Positions 52,890 through 61,255 of a stretch of DNA of 64,000 bases are shown here, piece after piece. Origin of the DNA: Pseudohoeflea sp964511625 (GTDB lineage: Bacteria > Pseudomonadota > Alphaproteobacteria > Rhizobiales > Rhizobiaceae). Positions within the stretch are counted from its first letter, which is position 1, and each line of letters opens with the position of its first letter. The position numbers and the translations under genes were made by a program. The stretch lies in assembly GCA_964511625.1 (NCBI GenBank), contig CAZEJG010000013.1, positions 1 to 64,000 on the forward strand. Reading direction: 5' to 3'. Below the pieces are notes generated by a model. It was given only the letters and a program-made list of their open reading frames with translations, made no database searches and was not told the DNA's origin.

Positions 52890-53591
52890 ATGACCGAACG
52901 CCACCGCAGCCGCGCGACCGAAGCCTTTTGGGGCCGTCGCCGCGGCAAGTCGCTCAAGCCCGCCCAGGCCGAGGCGCTGGAGACGGTGAGTGCTACGCGC
53001 ATGCTCGATCTTTCGCAGCCTGCGCCGGCTGATCTGGCAGAGCTGTTCCCGCACGCCCCCGAGATGATCCATCTGGAAATCGGCTTCGGCGGCGGCGAGC
53101 ATCTCGCCCATCACGCGCGATCGCGACCCGATACCGGCTTCATCGGCGTCGAGCCCTTCGTCAATTCCATGGCCAAGCTCGCCGCCTTGATCGAGAACGA
53201 AGGCATCGGCAACATCCGGCTCTACGACGACGACGCGACGCAGCTTCTCGACTGGCTTCCCGAGGCGTCGCTCGACGGCATCGATCTCTTCTATCCCGAT
53301 CCCTGGCCCAAGAAGAAGCACTGGAAACGGCGTTTCGTCTCTGCCGTCAATCTCGACCGCTTCGCTCGGGTCCTGAAGCCGGGTGCGACTTTCCGCTTCG
53401 CCTCCGACATCGACACTTACGTCAACTGGACGTTGCGCCATATCGCCGATCACGCGGCGTTTTCCTGGGAGGCCGAAACGGCCGACGACTGGCACAAGCC
53501 GTGGGACGGCTGGCCCGGCACCCGGTACGAGGCCAAGGCCTTTCGCGAAGGCCGGACACCTGCCTACCTGACGTTCCGTCGAGCCGGCTGA
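52890..53591 (+). CDS. trmB: tRNA (guanine-N7-)-methyltransferase
   Basis: 233 residues. IHLEIGFGGGEHLAHHARSRP is the SAM-binding motif I, FIGVEPFVNSMAKL motif II, and IDLFYPDPWPKKKHWKRRFV the TrmB signature that holds tRNA. It forms m7G46 in tRNA variable loops. Likely in one operon with metK (19-nt gap). In many rhizobia rimP lies close downstream; here a light-sensing and transporter block of about 7.6 kb comes first. Confidence 0.96.
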   Translation: MTERHRSRATEAFWGRRRGKSLKPAQAEALETVSATRMLDLSQPAPADLAELFPHAPEMIHLEIGFGGGEHLAHHARSRPDTGFIGVEPFVNSMAKLAALIENEGIGNIRLYDDDATQLLDWLPEASLDGIDLFYPDPWPKKKHWKRRFVSAVNLDRFARVLKPGATFRFASDIDTYVNWTLRHIADHAAFSWEAETADDWHKPWDGWPGTRYEAKAFREGRTPAYLTFRRAG

Positions 53592-53647
53592 GGCGAAACC
53601 TGCCCCCCGGAAAACTCGTACAGCCACGTATGTCTTTTTTAAACGAC

Positions 53648-53671
53648 AGTGTCATTTCTGGCGTTGACACT
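53648..53671. promoter_or_regulatory. Inverted repeat upstream of bphP
   Basis: AGTGTCA-N10-TGACACT, a perfect 7-bp inverted repeat 110 nt before the bphP start. Spacing and half-sites suit a dimeric regulator; the right half overlaps a TTGACA that could be a -35 box. It does not match the PpsR motif TGT-N12-ACA (the spacing here is N14). Confidence 0.5.
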
Positions 53672-53780
53672 CCGGCGCGATACAATGAAATCAGCATTTC
53701 TTGATGGCTGGTCCGAGTGCCGACCCGGGTGGGGGGCGGTCGCGGCGCGCCGGCAGACTTTTTTTCGGAGGTGTCCTTAC

Positions 53781-56411
53781 ATGGACCAAATATCGGCGCC
53801 CGGTGGCGCTGTAGACCTGAGCAATTGCGACCGCGAACCGATCCACCTCCTTGGCCGTGTCCAGGAATTCGGGTTTCTCGTCGCCGCCACCTCCGACTGG
53901 ATCATCAGCAACGTCTCTGAAAATGCGGGCGACTTCATCGACCGCAGCGCGGAGAGCCTGCTCGGCGAACACATTTCCGCCATACTTCCCGCTGAGGTCG
54001 TCCACGTCCTGCGCAACCGGCTGCAGAACCTGCAGGCCGGAACATTGCCGGACGTGGTCAGCGGCGTGGAACTGGCGGAGGGACGGGCCGAGGGTCTGTT
54101 CGACATCAGTGTCCACATTTCCTCCGCCAAGATCATTCTCGAATTCGAGCCGCATTTCGATCTGAAGGAAGTCGGGCGCACCATCGCCGACGTGCAGATG
54201 GCGATCCAGCGGATCTCGCGGATGGACAACATCGGATCCATCCTGAAATTCGCCACGCGCTTCTGTGCGGCCCTGACCGATTTCCACCGGGTGATGGGCT
54301 ATGTCTTCCGGCCGGACGGCTCCGGCGAGGTGCAGGCGGAAACGCATGTCCCCGGGATGACGCCCTTCCTCGGGCTGCGCTATCCGGCCACCGACATTCC
54401 TGTCCAGGCGCGCGCGCTCTACATCCGCAATCCGGTCCGTTCGATCGGCAACACGGCAAACCTTGGCGCCGACATCCTGCCGCGCCCGACACGGGCGGAG
54501 GAGTATCTCGACCTCTCAAACGCGGTCCTGCGCAGCGTCTCGCCGATCCATCTCGAATATCTGCAGAACATGAGCGTCGGTGCGTCGCTGTCGATCTCGC
54601 TGATCGTCGACGGCAAACTCTGGGGGCTTCTCGCCTGCCACCACAACGAGCCCAAGCATCTGCCGCAGGTATTGCGCAATTCGCTGGTGCTCTTCGGTCA
54701 GATGCTGTCGCTGCTGATCGCCGGCAAGCTCTCCAGCGAGGCCAAGATCTATCAGCAAGAAGCCAGCGAACTGATCAACTCCTTCTCCCGTTCCGCCGCC
54801 ACCACCGGGGAAATCTCGACCACACTGATCGACCGTTCCGATCTTGCCATGCGGCTGATGGAGGCGGACGGAATGGCGGTCGTCAGCAAGGACAAGGTGG
54901 TCATGACCGGCCGCACGCCCGACGAGGACGATATCAACGCCATCGTCAAGCGGCTCAACACGTTGCCGCCGGCTCAGGTGTTCTCGACCAGCGAACTGGC
55001 GTCACTGCTGCCGCAGGCGCGAGACTATGCCGATCGTGCCGCCGGCATGCTGTCGATCCCGATCTCGAAGGCACCGCGCGATTATATCCTCTTCTTCCGC
55101 GCCGAAGTACTGCGCAAGGTCAAGTGGGCCGGCAATCCCGAAAAACCCGCGACGGTCGGGCCGAACGGCATCAGGCTGACGCCACGCAAGAGCTTCGAGG
55201 CCTGGCAGTCGATCGTCGAAGGCCATTCTGAGGAATGGACCCAGTCGGAGATATCCGCAGCCGAACAGTTTCGCGTCACCGTGCTCGAAGTCGTGCTGCG
55301 CATGGCCGAGGAGGCCGCCGTCGAGCGCAAGCGGGCAAACGAGAAGCAGGAACTGCTGATCGCCGAACTCAACCACCGGGTTCGCAATATCCTTGGCCTG
55401 GTGCGCAGCCTGATCTCCCAGACCTCCCGGGAGGCGGTCAGCGCAAACGAGTTCGCCACGCAGATCGAAAGCCGTGTGCAGTCGCTCGCCCGCGCCCATG
55501 ACCAGATCACCCGCCAGAACTGGACGGCCGCCTCACTCAAGGGGCTGCTGGCGACCGAGGCGGAGGCCTATCTGCTCGACAAGGCAGAACGCATCGACGT
55601 CGCGGGCGAGGATATCTATCTGGTGCCTGCCGCTTATGCGAGCGTCGCCCTTGTGCTGCACGAGATGATGACGAATTCGGCCAAGTACGGCGCCCTCTCG
55701 GATTCCCGTGGCAGCGTAGCCGTAGAGATCACGCGCACTGCTGATGGATCCGTGGACATTCGCTGGGAGGAGCACGACGGGCCTCCCGTCAAGAAGCCCG
55801 AGCGCCGCGGCTTCGGCTCGACGATCATCGAACGCTCCATCCCGTTCGAACTCGGAGGAAGCACCGAGGTCGATTACCGCCCGTCCGGTGTCGTTGCCCG
55901 CTTCGTGATTCCCCCGTCCCATCTCCGCGAGGAGGGGGTGAACGCCTATGACGGCACAAATTCGTCGATGGAACAGGGCACATCGGAATCGAGAATGGCG
56001 GAACGCAAGACAGAAGCAGATGAAGGCTTGACGGAAAAGCTGGCGGATTTCCCGCGAGCGGTGCTTTTGGTCGAGGACAACCTGATCATTGCGATGGATA
56101 CCGAGCGGGTGCTGCAGGATCTCGGGGCGGAAATCGTATCCACCCATGCCAACGCAGCTGGCGCGCTGGCTGAGATCGCGAAGGAGGCACCCGATTTTGC
56201 CATTCTCGACATCAATCTCGGATCGCACACGAGCATAGAGGTGGCTGAAAAGCTCTCCGGACTCGGCGTGCCCTACATCTTCGCGTCCGGCTATGGCGAC
56301 GCGCAGCCCATGGATGGACTCACCCAGGGCGCCGTCGTGCTGGCCAAACCTTATGACAGGGACGACATAGAGAAGGCGGTGCGCGTGCTTATGGGCTCAG
56401 CCGAGGCTTAG
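53781..56411 (+). CDS. bphP: Bacteriophytochrome hybrid histidine kinase (PAS-GAF-PHY-HWE-REC)
   Basis: 876 residues. A biliverdin-attaching Cys is at residue 16 (SNCDREPIHLLGRVQEFG), followed by PAS, then GAF with PATDIPVQARALY (D205) and SPIHLEYLQNMSVGASLS, and PHY with PRDYILFFRAE and PRKSFEAW. The kinase is HWE/HisKA2 type, with phosphorylated His about 532 in ELNHRVRNILGLV, and DGPPVKKPERRGFGSTII in the ATP lid. A C-terminal receiver domain has acidic E765/D766 and phospho-acceptor D810 (AILDINLG). It senses red/far-red light in the cytosol. The ATG at 53781 follows GGAGG by 9 nt; the frame is open further upstream but without conservation. bphO lies downstream. Confidence 0.95.
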   Translation: MDQISAPGGAVDLSNCDREPIHLLGRVQEFGFLVAATSDWIISNVSENAGDFIDRSAESLLGEHISAILPAEVVHVLRNRLQNLQAGTLPDVVSGVELAEGRAEGLFDISVHISSAKIILEFEPHFDLKEVGRTIADVQMAIQRISRMDNIGSILKFATRFCAALTDFHRVMGYVFRPDGSGEVQAETHVPGMTPFLGLRYPATDIPVQARALYIRNPVRSIGNTANLGADILPRPTRAEEYLDLSNAVLRSVSPIHLEYLQNMSVGASLSISLIVDGKLWGLLACHHNEPKHLPQVLRNSLVLFGQMLSLLIAGKLSSEAKIYQQEASELINSFSRSAATTGEISTTLIDRSDLAMRLMEADGMAVVSKDKVVMTGRTPDEDDINAIVKRLNTLPPAQVFSTSELASLLPQARDYADRAAGMLSIPISKAPRDYILFFRAEVLRKVKWAGNPEKPATVGPNGIRLTPRKSFEAWQSIVEGHSEEWTQSEISAAEQFRVTVLEVVLRMAEEAAVERKRANEKQELLIAELNHRVRNILGLVRSLISQTSREAVSANEFATQIESRVQSLARAHDQITRQNWTAASLKGLLATEAEAYLLDKAERIDVAGEDIYLVPAAYASVALVLHEMMTNSAKYGALSDSRGSVAVEITRTADGSVDIRWEEHDGPPVKKPERRGFGSTIIERSIPFELGGSTEVDYRPSGVVARFVIPPSHLREEGVNAYDGTNSSMEQGTSESRMAERKTEADEGLTEKLADFPRAVLLVEDNLIIAMDTERVLQDLGAEIVSTHANAAGALAEIAKEAPDFAILDINLGSHTSIEVAEKLSGLGVPYIFASGYGDAQPMDGLTQGAVVLAKPYDRDDIEKAVRVLMGSAEA

Positions 56412-56750
56412 CATCCGGTTGGCGACGTCGGCATAATTCACCGGCTTGGTGAAGATGGTTGGTTCGAGGCCGGTGGCGGCGATGATCTCGTGCGGGTCCT
56501 GTCCGCTGATGAAGCAGTAGGGCAGGCCGGCATTCTCGAGCATACGGGCAATGGGAACGCTGCTTTCGCGGCCAAGATTAAAATCGAGCAGTGCGCAGTC
56601 GAGATCCATGGTCTCGATATAGCGCAAGGCGGATTTGCAATCGTGCGCGATGACGCAGTCCATCCCCAGTTCCTCGATGGTGTCGGCGGCATCGAGGGCG
56701 ATGAACGGGTCGTCTTCAACGACGAGAATTGTTTTCGCAGCGTGTGTCAT
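56397..56750 (-). CDS. Single-domain response regulator
   Basis: 117 residues consisting only of a receiver domain: ILVVEDDPFIALDAADTI with the acidic pocket, CALLDFNLGRESS with the phospho-acceptor Asp, YCFISGQDP with the conserved Ser, and IFTKPVNYADV with Lys. No output domain, so it probably acts as a phosphate sink or protein-protein switch. It lies on the minus strand between bphP and bphO, with its 3' end overlapping the bphP end by 15 nt. It is the natural partner candidate for BphP. The ATG at 56750 (MTHAAKTILV) is chosen; a GTG at 56765 would add five residues. Confidence 0.88.
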   Translation of the reverse strand: MTHAAKTILVVEDDPFIALDAADTIEELGMDCVIAHDCKSALRYIETMDLDCALLDFNLGRESSVPIARMLENAGLPYCFISGQDPHEIIAATGLEPTIFTKPVNYADVANRMLSLG

Positions 56751-56851
56751 GAAATGAGAATGCACCCGGGGCGGAAGGGTTTCACCGCCGATTACAATAA
56801 GTTTTTATGGTGAACAATCCGTTAGCCTGACTCATGCGAGAATCGACATAG

Positions 56852-57424
56852 ATGAGAACAAAGAATTTGCTCATGTTGCTGCGATCCGAAACCTCGCAGG
56901 CGCACAACACGCTGGACCGGGCCCATGACGGCGGTGATTTCGCCTCTGTCGACGACTATAGCCGGTTTCTCGAAGCCCAGGCCCGGATATTCCCGGCCGC
57001 CGAGGCCTATCTTGCCGCGAGCGAGGAATTCCGCACGCTGCCGGACTGGCCCGATCGTCTGCGCAGCGACGCCCTCATGGCGGACCTGGCGGCGCTCGGC
57101 CGCAATCAGCCGCCGCTTCTCTCTTTCAGATTCGAAGATCGGCCGGGCGTAGCCGCGGGGATTGCCTATGTGCTCGAAGGCTCGCGTCTCGGCGGCAAGC
57201 TGATTGCGCGCAAGCTCGAGCGTGGGGGCCTGCAAGACGCGCCGGTCAGCTTCATTGACCATGGCGCCGACAACCGCTTCTGGCCCAGCTTCACCACCTG
57301 GCTGTCTGCCCGAGATCAAAGCGAAGCCTATGCGGAGGATGCCCTGGCGGCCGCAAACGCTACCTTCGGTCTCTTCCTTCTGGCCATCGAGCAGGGCCCG
57401 GAAAGGCGCTCCGCGCGCGATTGA
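56852..57424 (+). CDS. bphO: Biliverdin-producing heme oxygenase (BphO)
   Basis: 190 residues. LLRSETSQAHNTLDRAHDG places the proximal heme His early, and PGVAAGIAYVLEGSRLGGKLIARKL is the conserved distal-helix region of bacterial BphO/HmuO-like oxygenases. It opens heme to biliverdin, the chromophore of the bacteriophytochrome encoded 440 nt upstream. It is divergent from the response regulator, so it has its own promoter in the 101-nt gap, not read from bphP. Iron released by the reaction links it loosely to iron metabolism. Confidence 0.92.
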   Translation: MRTKNLLMLLRSETSQAHNTLDRAHDGGDFASVDDYSRFLEAQARIFPAAEAYLAASEEFRTLPDWPDRLRSDALMADLAALGRNQPPLLSFRFEDRPGVAAGIAYVLEGSRLGGKLIARKLERGGLQDAPVSFIDHGADNRFWPSFTTWLSARDQSEAYAEDALAAANATFGLFLLAIEQGPERRSARD

Positions 57425-57773
57425 AGCACAAAAAAATTTCGTCTATTAACAATTGAAATAAATTTCGTGATAGTAAAATAAAGAATCGGCGATTTTTTGC
57501 AATATTGAAGTATTATTCGATTTATATTTGCGATTATCGCATGAATTCTGCATGATTTCAGAGGCATGCTGCGGCCGTTCAATTTGCGTGAAGCGGCCTG
57601 TTGTGCTAGCAATCCGGCATGCCTGATAAAACAACCGGACAGGCGGACACGTATACGTTCACGTGCACCGCTGTTTTGGCGCGTCATCTCACGCCTTCAG
57701 TTGGCTGTCCGGCCGGGGCAGGCACCCGGCATTTCGATTTCCGATAAAGAAACCCCCGAAAAGGAGGATTTTC
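57425..57773. other. 349-bp intergenic region: AT-rich tract and possible operator before proX
   Basis: No gene is seen. The first 130 nt (57425-57560) are strikingly AT-rich for this genome and include a direct repeat AAATTTCGT and the palindrome GCGAT-T-ATCGC (57530-57540). Further on, CACGT-N8-ACGTG (57648-57665) with a nested perfect ACGTATACGT (57649-57658) could be the operator for a repressor of the transporter. AAGGAGGA just before the ATG is a very strong ribosome site for proX. Confidence 0.6.
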
Positions 57774-58766
57774 ATGAACAAGCTACTTTTCGCTTCCACC
57801 ACTCTCGCCGCCCTCGCTCTCCTGCCGATGCAGGCCAACGCGCAGGATGCCGATGCGACTGAATGCGGTGAAGTCTCCATCGCCCAGATGAACTGGGCCG
57901 CCGCGGAAGTGACCACTAACATCGCCAAGTTCCTGCTCGAACAGGGCTATGGCTGCTCGGTGAGCCTGGTCAATTCCGACACCATTCCCGCCATCACCTC
58001 GGTTGCCGAGAACGGCGAGCCGGACGTGGTGACCAACCTCTGGCTCAACTCCGCCGGTGACGCCTACAAGAAGCTCGAGGAAGGCGGCACCATGGAACGC
58101 CTGACCAACGTGCTCGAGCCCGGTGGCGTCGAAGGCTGGTGGATCCCCACCAAGCTCGCTGAGGAACACCCGGAACTCACCACCATCGAAGGCGTGATGA
58201 AGAACCCGGAACTCGTAGGCGGTCAGTTCAACAACTGCCCGGACGGCTGGGGTTGCCGCGTGGTTTCCGACAACCTGGTGCGCGCGCTCGATCTCGAATC
58301 CTCCGGCATTGAGGTGTTCGACCATGGTTCCGGCGAGACGCTTGCCTCCTCGATGGGTTCGGCGGTGACGGACGGCAAGCCGTGGTTCGGCTACTACTGG
58401 GGTCCGACCGTGCCGATGGGCAAGTACGACATGACCCGCGTGAAGCTGGGTGAGTACAACGAAGACGCCTTCGCCAACCTGCAGAACCCCGATACGGACA
58501 ACCCGCAGGTCTCCGATTTCCCGGCAGCGCCGATCCTGACCTCGGTCACCACCGAGTTCGCCAAGTCGCACCCGGAAGTCACCGACTTCTTCCGGAACAT
58601 GACGTTCAAGACGGCGACCATGAGCGGGCTTCTGGCCTGGCAGGACGAGAACAACGCTTCCGCCGAGGAAGTCGCCGTCCATTTCCTGACCGAAAACCCG
58701 GACGTCTGGTCGGGCTGGGTCAATGATCAGGCCAAGGAAAAGCTCAGCAACCTGATCGAAGGATGA
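57774..58766 (+). CDS. proX: Quaternary-amine ABC transporter, substrate-binding protein (ProX type)
   Basis: 330 residues with a signal peptide (MNKLLFASTTLAALALLP then MQANA). The mature part matches the OpuAC/ProX family: VSIAQMNWAAAEVTTNIAKFLLEQGYG, DVVTNLWLNSAGDAY, GGVEGWWIPTKLAEEHPEL and GKPWFGYYWGPTVPM. The many Trp and Tyr residues fit an aromatic box for a trimethylammonium group. It binds glycine betaine, proline betaine or choline in the periplasm. It starts the proXWV unit and is translated from a strong AAGGAGGA site. Exact ligand is unknown. Confidence 0.9.
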   Translation: MNKLLFASTTLAALALLPMQANAQDADATECGEVSIAQMNWAAAEVTTNIAKFLLEQGYGCSVSLVNSDTIPAITSVAENGEPDVVTNLWLNSAGDAYKKLEEGGTMERLTNVLEPGGVEGWWIPTKLAEEHPELTTIEGVMKNPELVGGQFNNCPDGWGCRVVSDNLVRALDLESSGIEVFDHGSGETLASSMGSAVTDGKPWFGYYWGPTVPMGKYDMTRVKLGEYNEDAFANLQNPDTDNPQVSDFPAAPILTSVTTEFAKSHPEVTDFFRNMTFKTATMSGLLAWQDENNASAEEVAVHFLTENPDVWSGWVNDQAKEKLSNLIEG

Positions 58767-58808
58767 TGGGGCGTCGCGCCCCCTCAGGGGCGTGACTCGA
58801 ACATCCGG

Positions 58809-58832
58809 AGCGGGGCCTGTTTCGGCCCCGCT
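58809..58832 (+). terminator. Intercistronic hairpin between proX and proW
   Basis: AGCGGGGCC-TGTTTC-GGCCCCGCT, a 9-bp perfect stem followed by a T-rich stretch without a clean T-run. A smaller GGGGCG-TCG-CGCCCC hairpin (58769-58783) is just upstream. They probably cause partial termination and protect proX mRNA, so that the binding protein exceeds the membrane parts. Confidence 0.6.
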
Positions 58833-58896
58833 TCCATTTCATTTTATCCGATTTCACTGACAAGAGACGAGGCGGGCCGACCGGCCCGACAACTTC

Positions 58897-59934
58897 ATGG
58901 CAACATATGACGGGCTTTTCGATGCTCTCGGATTGCGGGCGTGGTGTGACCAGGGTGCGGACACCGGCCCGATGTCGATGGCAGACCTTCTCGCAAAGAC
59001 CAAGGGCGACGGCGCCGCGACGGTTTCGGCCTGGGATTTCCCCTTTCCGTCCCTCGACGCGCTCCACGACGCCTGCTCGGCCATCCCCCAGTCCCGCTCG
59101 CTCACCCAGGGCCTGGAATCCGGCTTCCTCGGCATTCGCGACGCGCTTCGTGTGGTCATCGATCCGCTTTCCCAGCCGCTGAGCTGGATGCTGCAGGACA
59201 TGCTCTGGCTGATGACGCAGACGCCCTGGTGGATTGTCATGCCGGTGCTCTTCGCCATCACCTGGTTCGTCACCCGGTCCTGGAAGATCGTCGGCTTCAT
59301 CGCCCTGATGCTCGGCCTTCTCGCCTTCGTCGACCACTATCACGAGGCCATGCAGACGCTGGCGATCATCTTCGTCTGCGCCTTCGTCTGCGTCATTCTG
59401 GGCGTGCCCATAGGCATCGCCATGTCGCGCAACGACAAGCTCCAGCGCTTCGTCATCCCCATTCTCGACATGCTGCAGACGCTGCCGCCCTTCGTCTACC
59501 TGATTCCGCTGATCTTCCTGTTTTCCGTCACCGAGCCGAAGCTCTACGGTATCGCCATCATTCTTTACGCCATCGTGCCGGTCGTCCGGCTCACTGACCT
59601 CGGCATCCGGCTGGTAGACAAGGACGTCATCGAGGCCGCCGACGCGTTCGGCATGACCAACAGGCAGAAGCTGTTCGGCGTGCAGATCCCGCTGGCGCTG
59701 CCCAACATCATGGCCGGCGTCAACCAGACCATCATGATGAGCCTCGCCATGGTCGTCATCGCCTCGCTGGTCTCCGCGCCGGGTCTCGGCGTTCTCGTCC
59801 TGCGCGGCATCCGCAACCTCGAGCTGGGTGTCGGCCTGGTCGCAGGCTTCGGCATCGTGGTGCTGGCCATCGCGCTCGACCGCGTCACCAAGGCTTCGCT
59901 GGCCCGTATCGACGCCAGCCAGGCGAGCCGCTGA
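58897..59934 (+). CDS. proW: Quaternary-amine ABC transporter, permease (ProW type)
   Basis: 345 residues. A long N-terminal cytoplasmic/periplasmic part precedes about seven membrane helices. FVCVILGVPIGIAMSRND, LDMLQTLPPFVYLIPLIFLF and the EAA loop DVIEAADAFGMTNRQKLFGVQIPLALPNIMAGVNQTIMM are typical of ProW. It forms the pore through which betaines enter. It follows proX by 130 nt and proV follows after 10 nt. Confidence 0.92.
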   Translation: MATYDGLFDALGLRAWCDQGADTGPMSMADLLAKTKGDGAATVSAWDFPFPSLDALHDACSAIPQSRSLTQGLESGFLGIRDALRVVIDPLSQPLSWMLQDMLWLMTQTPWWIVMPVLFAITWFVTRSWKIVGFIALMLGLLAFVDHYHEAMQTLAIIFVCAFVCVILGVPIGIAMSRNDKLQRFVIPILDMLQTLPPFVYLIPLIFLFSVTEPKLYGIAIILYAIVPVVRLTDLGIRLVDKDVIEAADAFGMTNRQKLFGVQIPLALPNIMAGVNQTIMMSLAMVVIASLVSAPGLGVLVLRGIRNLELGVGLVAGFGIVVLAIALDRVTKASLARIDASQASR

Positions 59935-59944
59935 GGAGCAAGTC

Positions 59945-61042
59945 ATGACAAACCAGACAAGTACCGCCATGGCCGAACCGCGCGACGAAAGCCTTCCCGA
60001 GGACGGCAAGGGCGAGGTGAAGGTCTCCATCCGCAACCTCTACAAGATCTTCGGCGACGACCCGCAAAAGGCGCTCGAGAAGGTCAAGGAGGGGATGGGC
60101 AAGCCGGAACTGCTCGAGAGCGAGAATCACGTGCTCGGGCTGCGTGACATCAATGTCGACATCCGCGACGGCGACATCACGGTCATCATGGGTCTTTCCG
60201 GTTCCGGCAAGTCGACGTTGATCCGTCACCTCAACCGGCTGATCGAGCCGACCGCGGGCGAGATCCTGTTCAACGGCGACGATATCCTCGGCTGGAACGA
60301 AAGCCAGCTGCGTGAACTGCGCCGCAAGAACATGTCGATGGTGTTCCAGAAATTTGCCCTGCTGCCGCACCGCACGGTGACCGAGAATGCCGGCATGGCG
60401 CTGGCCACCCGTGGCATCGCCCGCTCCGAATACGAGGAGGAGGCCGCCAAGTGGCTCGATCGCGTCGGTCTGGGCGGCAACGGCGACCAGTATCCGCACC
60501 AGTTGTCCGGCGGCATGCAGCAGCGCGTCGGCATCGCCCGCGCGCTTGCTTCCAATTCCGACATCATGCTGATGGACGAGGCCTTCTCGGCGCTCGATCC
60601 GCTGATCCGCACCGACATGCAGGACCTTCTGCTGGAACTGCAGGGCGAGTTGCACAAGACCGTGGTCTTTATCACCCATGATCTCGACGAGGCGCTCAAG
60701 CTCGCTGATCACCTGGTCATCCTCAAGGACGGCAGCGTGGTGCAGCAGGGCGAGCCGCAGCACATCCTGCTCAACCCGAACGATCCCTACATCGAGGACT
60801 TCGTGGCCGACATCAACCGGGCCCGCGTGCTCCGTGTCCGCTCGGTGATGGAAAAGGGTACACCGAAGGGTGACGATTTTGCCGGCGACGTCGATCCGAA
60901 CGACAACCTCGAAAGCGTGATCGCCCGCGCCGAGGGTTCCATGGACAAGCGCTACCGGGTGATGCGCGACGGCAAACCGGTGGGCACGCTGGAGATGAAG
61001 GCGATCATGAAGGCCCTCGTGCCGCGCAAGGTCGAAGGGTAG
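59945..61042 (+). CDS. proV: Quaternary-amine ABC transporter, ATP-binding protein (ProV type)
   Basis: 365 residues. Walker A MGLSGSGKSTLIRHLNRL, Q-loop SMVFQKFALLPHRTV, signature HQLSGGMQQRVGIARA, Walker B ILMLMDEAFSALDPL-like and THDLDEAL. N-terminal VSIRNLYKIFGDDPQKALEKVKEG is characteristic of ProV. The C-terminal part (KRYRVMRDGKPVGTLEMKAIM) is a shortened CBS-like regulatory tail. It energises uptake. The ATG at 59945 is preceded by GAGGAGCA. The transporter block ends with the hairpin at 61151-61182. Confidence 0.93.
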   Translation: MTNQTSTAMAEPRDESLPEDGKGEVKVSIRNLYKIFGDDPQKALEKVKEGMGKPELLESENHVLGLRDINVDIRDGDITVIMGLSGSGKSTLIRHLNRLIEPTAGEILFNGDDILGWNESQLRELRRKNMSMVFQKFALLPHRTVTENAGMALATRGIARSEYEEEAAKWLDRVGLGGNGDQYPHQLSGGMQQRVGIARALASNSDIMLMDEAFSALDPLIRTDMQDLLLELQGELHKTVVFITHDLDEALKLADHLVILKDGSVVQQGEPQHILLNPNDPYIEDFVADINRARVLRVRSVMEKGTPKGDDFAGDVDPNDNLESVIARAEGSMDKRYRVMRDGKPVGTLEMKAIMKALVPRKVEG

Positions 61043-61150
61043 AGGCTGTCCGCCCTCTTGTGCGGGCGGCGTCCATGCCTCCCGCCTTCCACCCTTGCCA
61101 TTGCCGCCGGAATCGCCTATATCCCTCCCATCATCTTGATCGCTAGGAAC

Positions 61151-61182
61151 AAGAGTGGGCCCCGCCGGACCCGCTCTTTTTT
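61151..61182 (+). terminator. Rho-independent terminator between proV and rimP
   Basis: AAGAGTGGG, a GC-rich 10-nt loop and CCCGCTCTT form a 9-bp stem (one G-U) followed by TTTT, extending to a TTTTTT run. It marks the end of the inserted block and lies in the leader region before rimP. Confidence 0.8.
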
Positions 61183-61255
61183 GTTACCGATCGCCTGGAG
61201 GAACGGCGCCGCGCCCATTGGGCTTGAGGCGCTTCAAGCGGATACGGACAGCCAG

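Noticed and set aside
53651..53669. Possible PpsR/CrtJ site upstream of the phytochrome gene
   Set aside because: The motif requires TGT-N12-ACA; the spacing here is N14. No photosynthesis genes are in the window.
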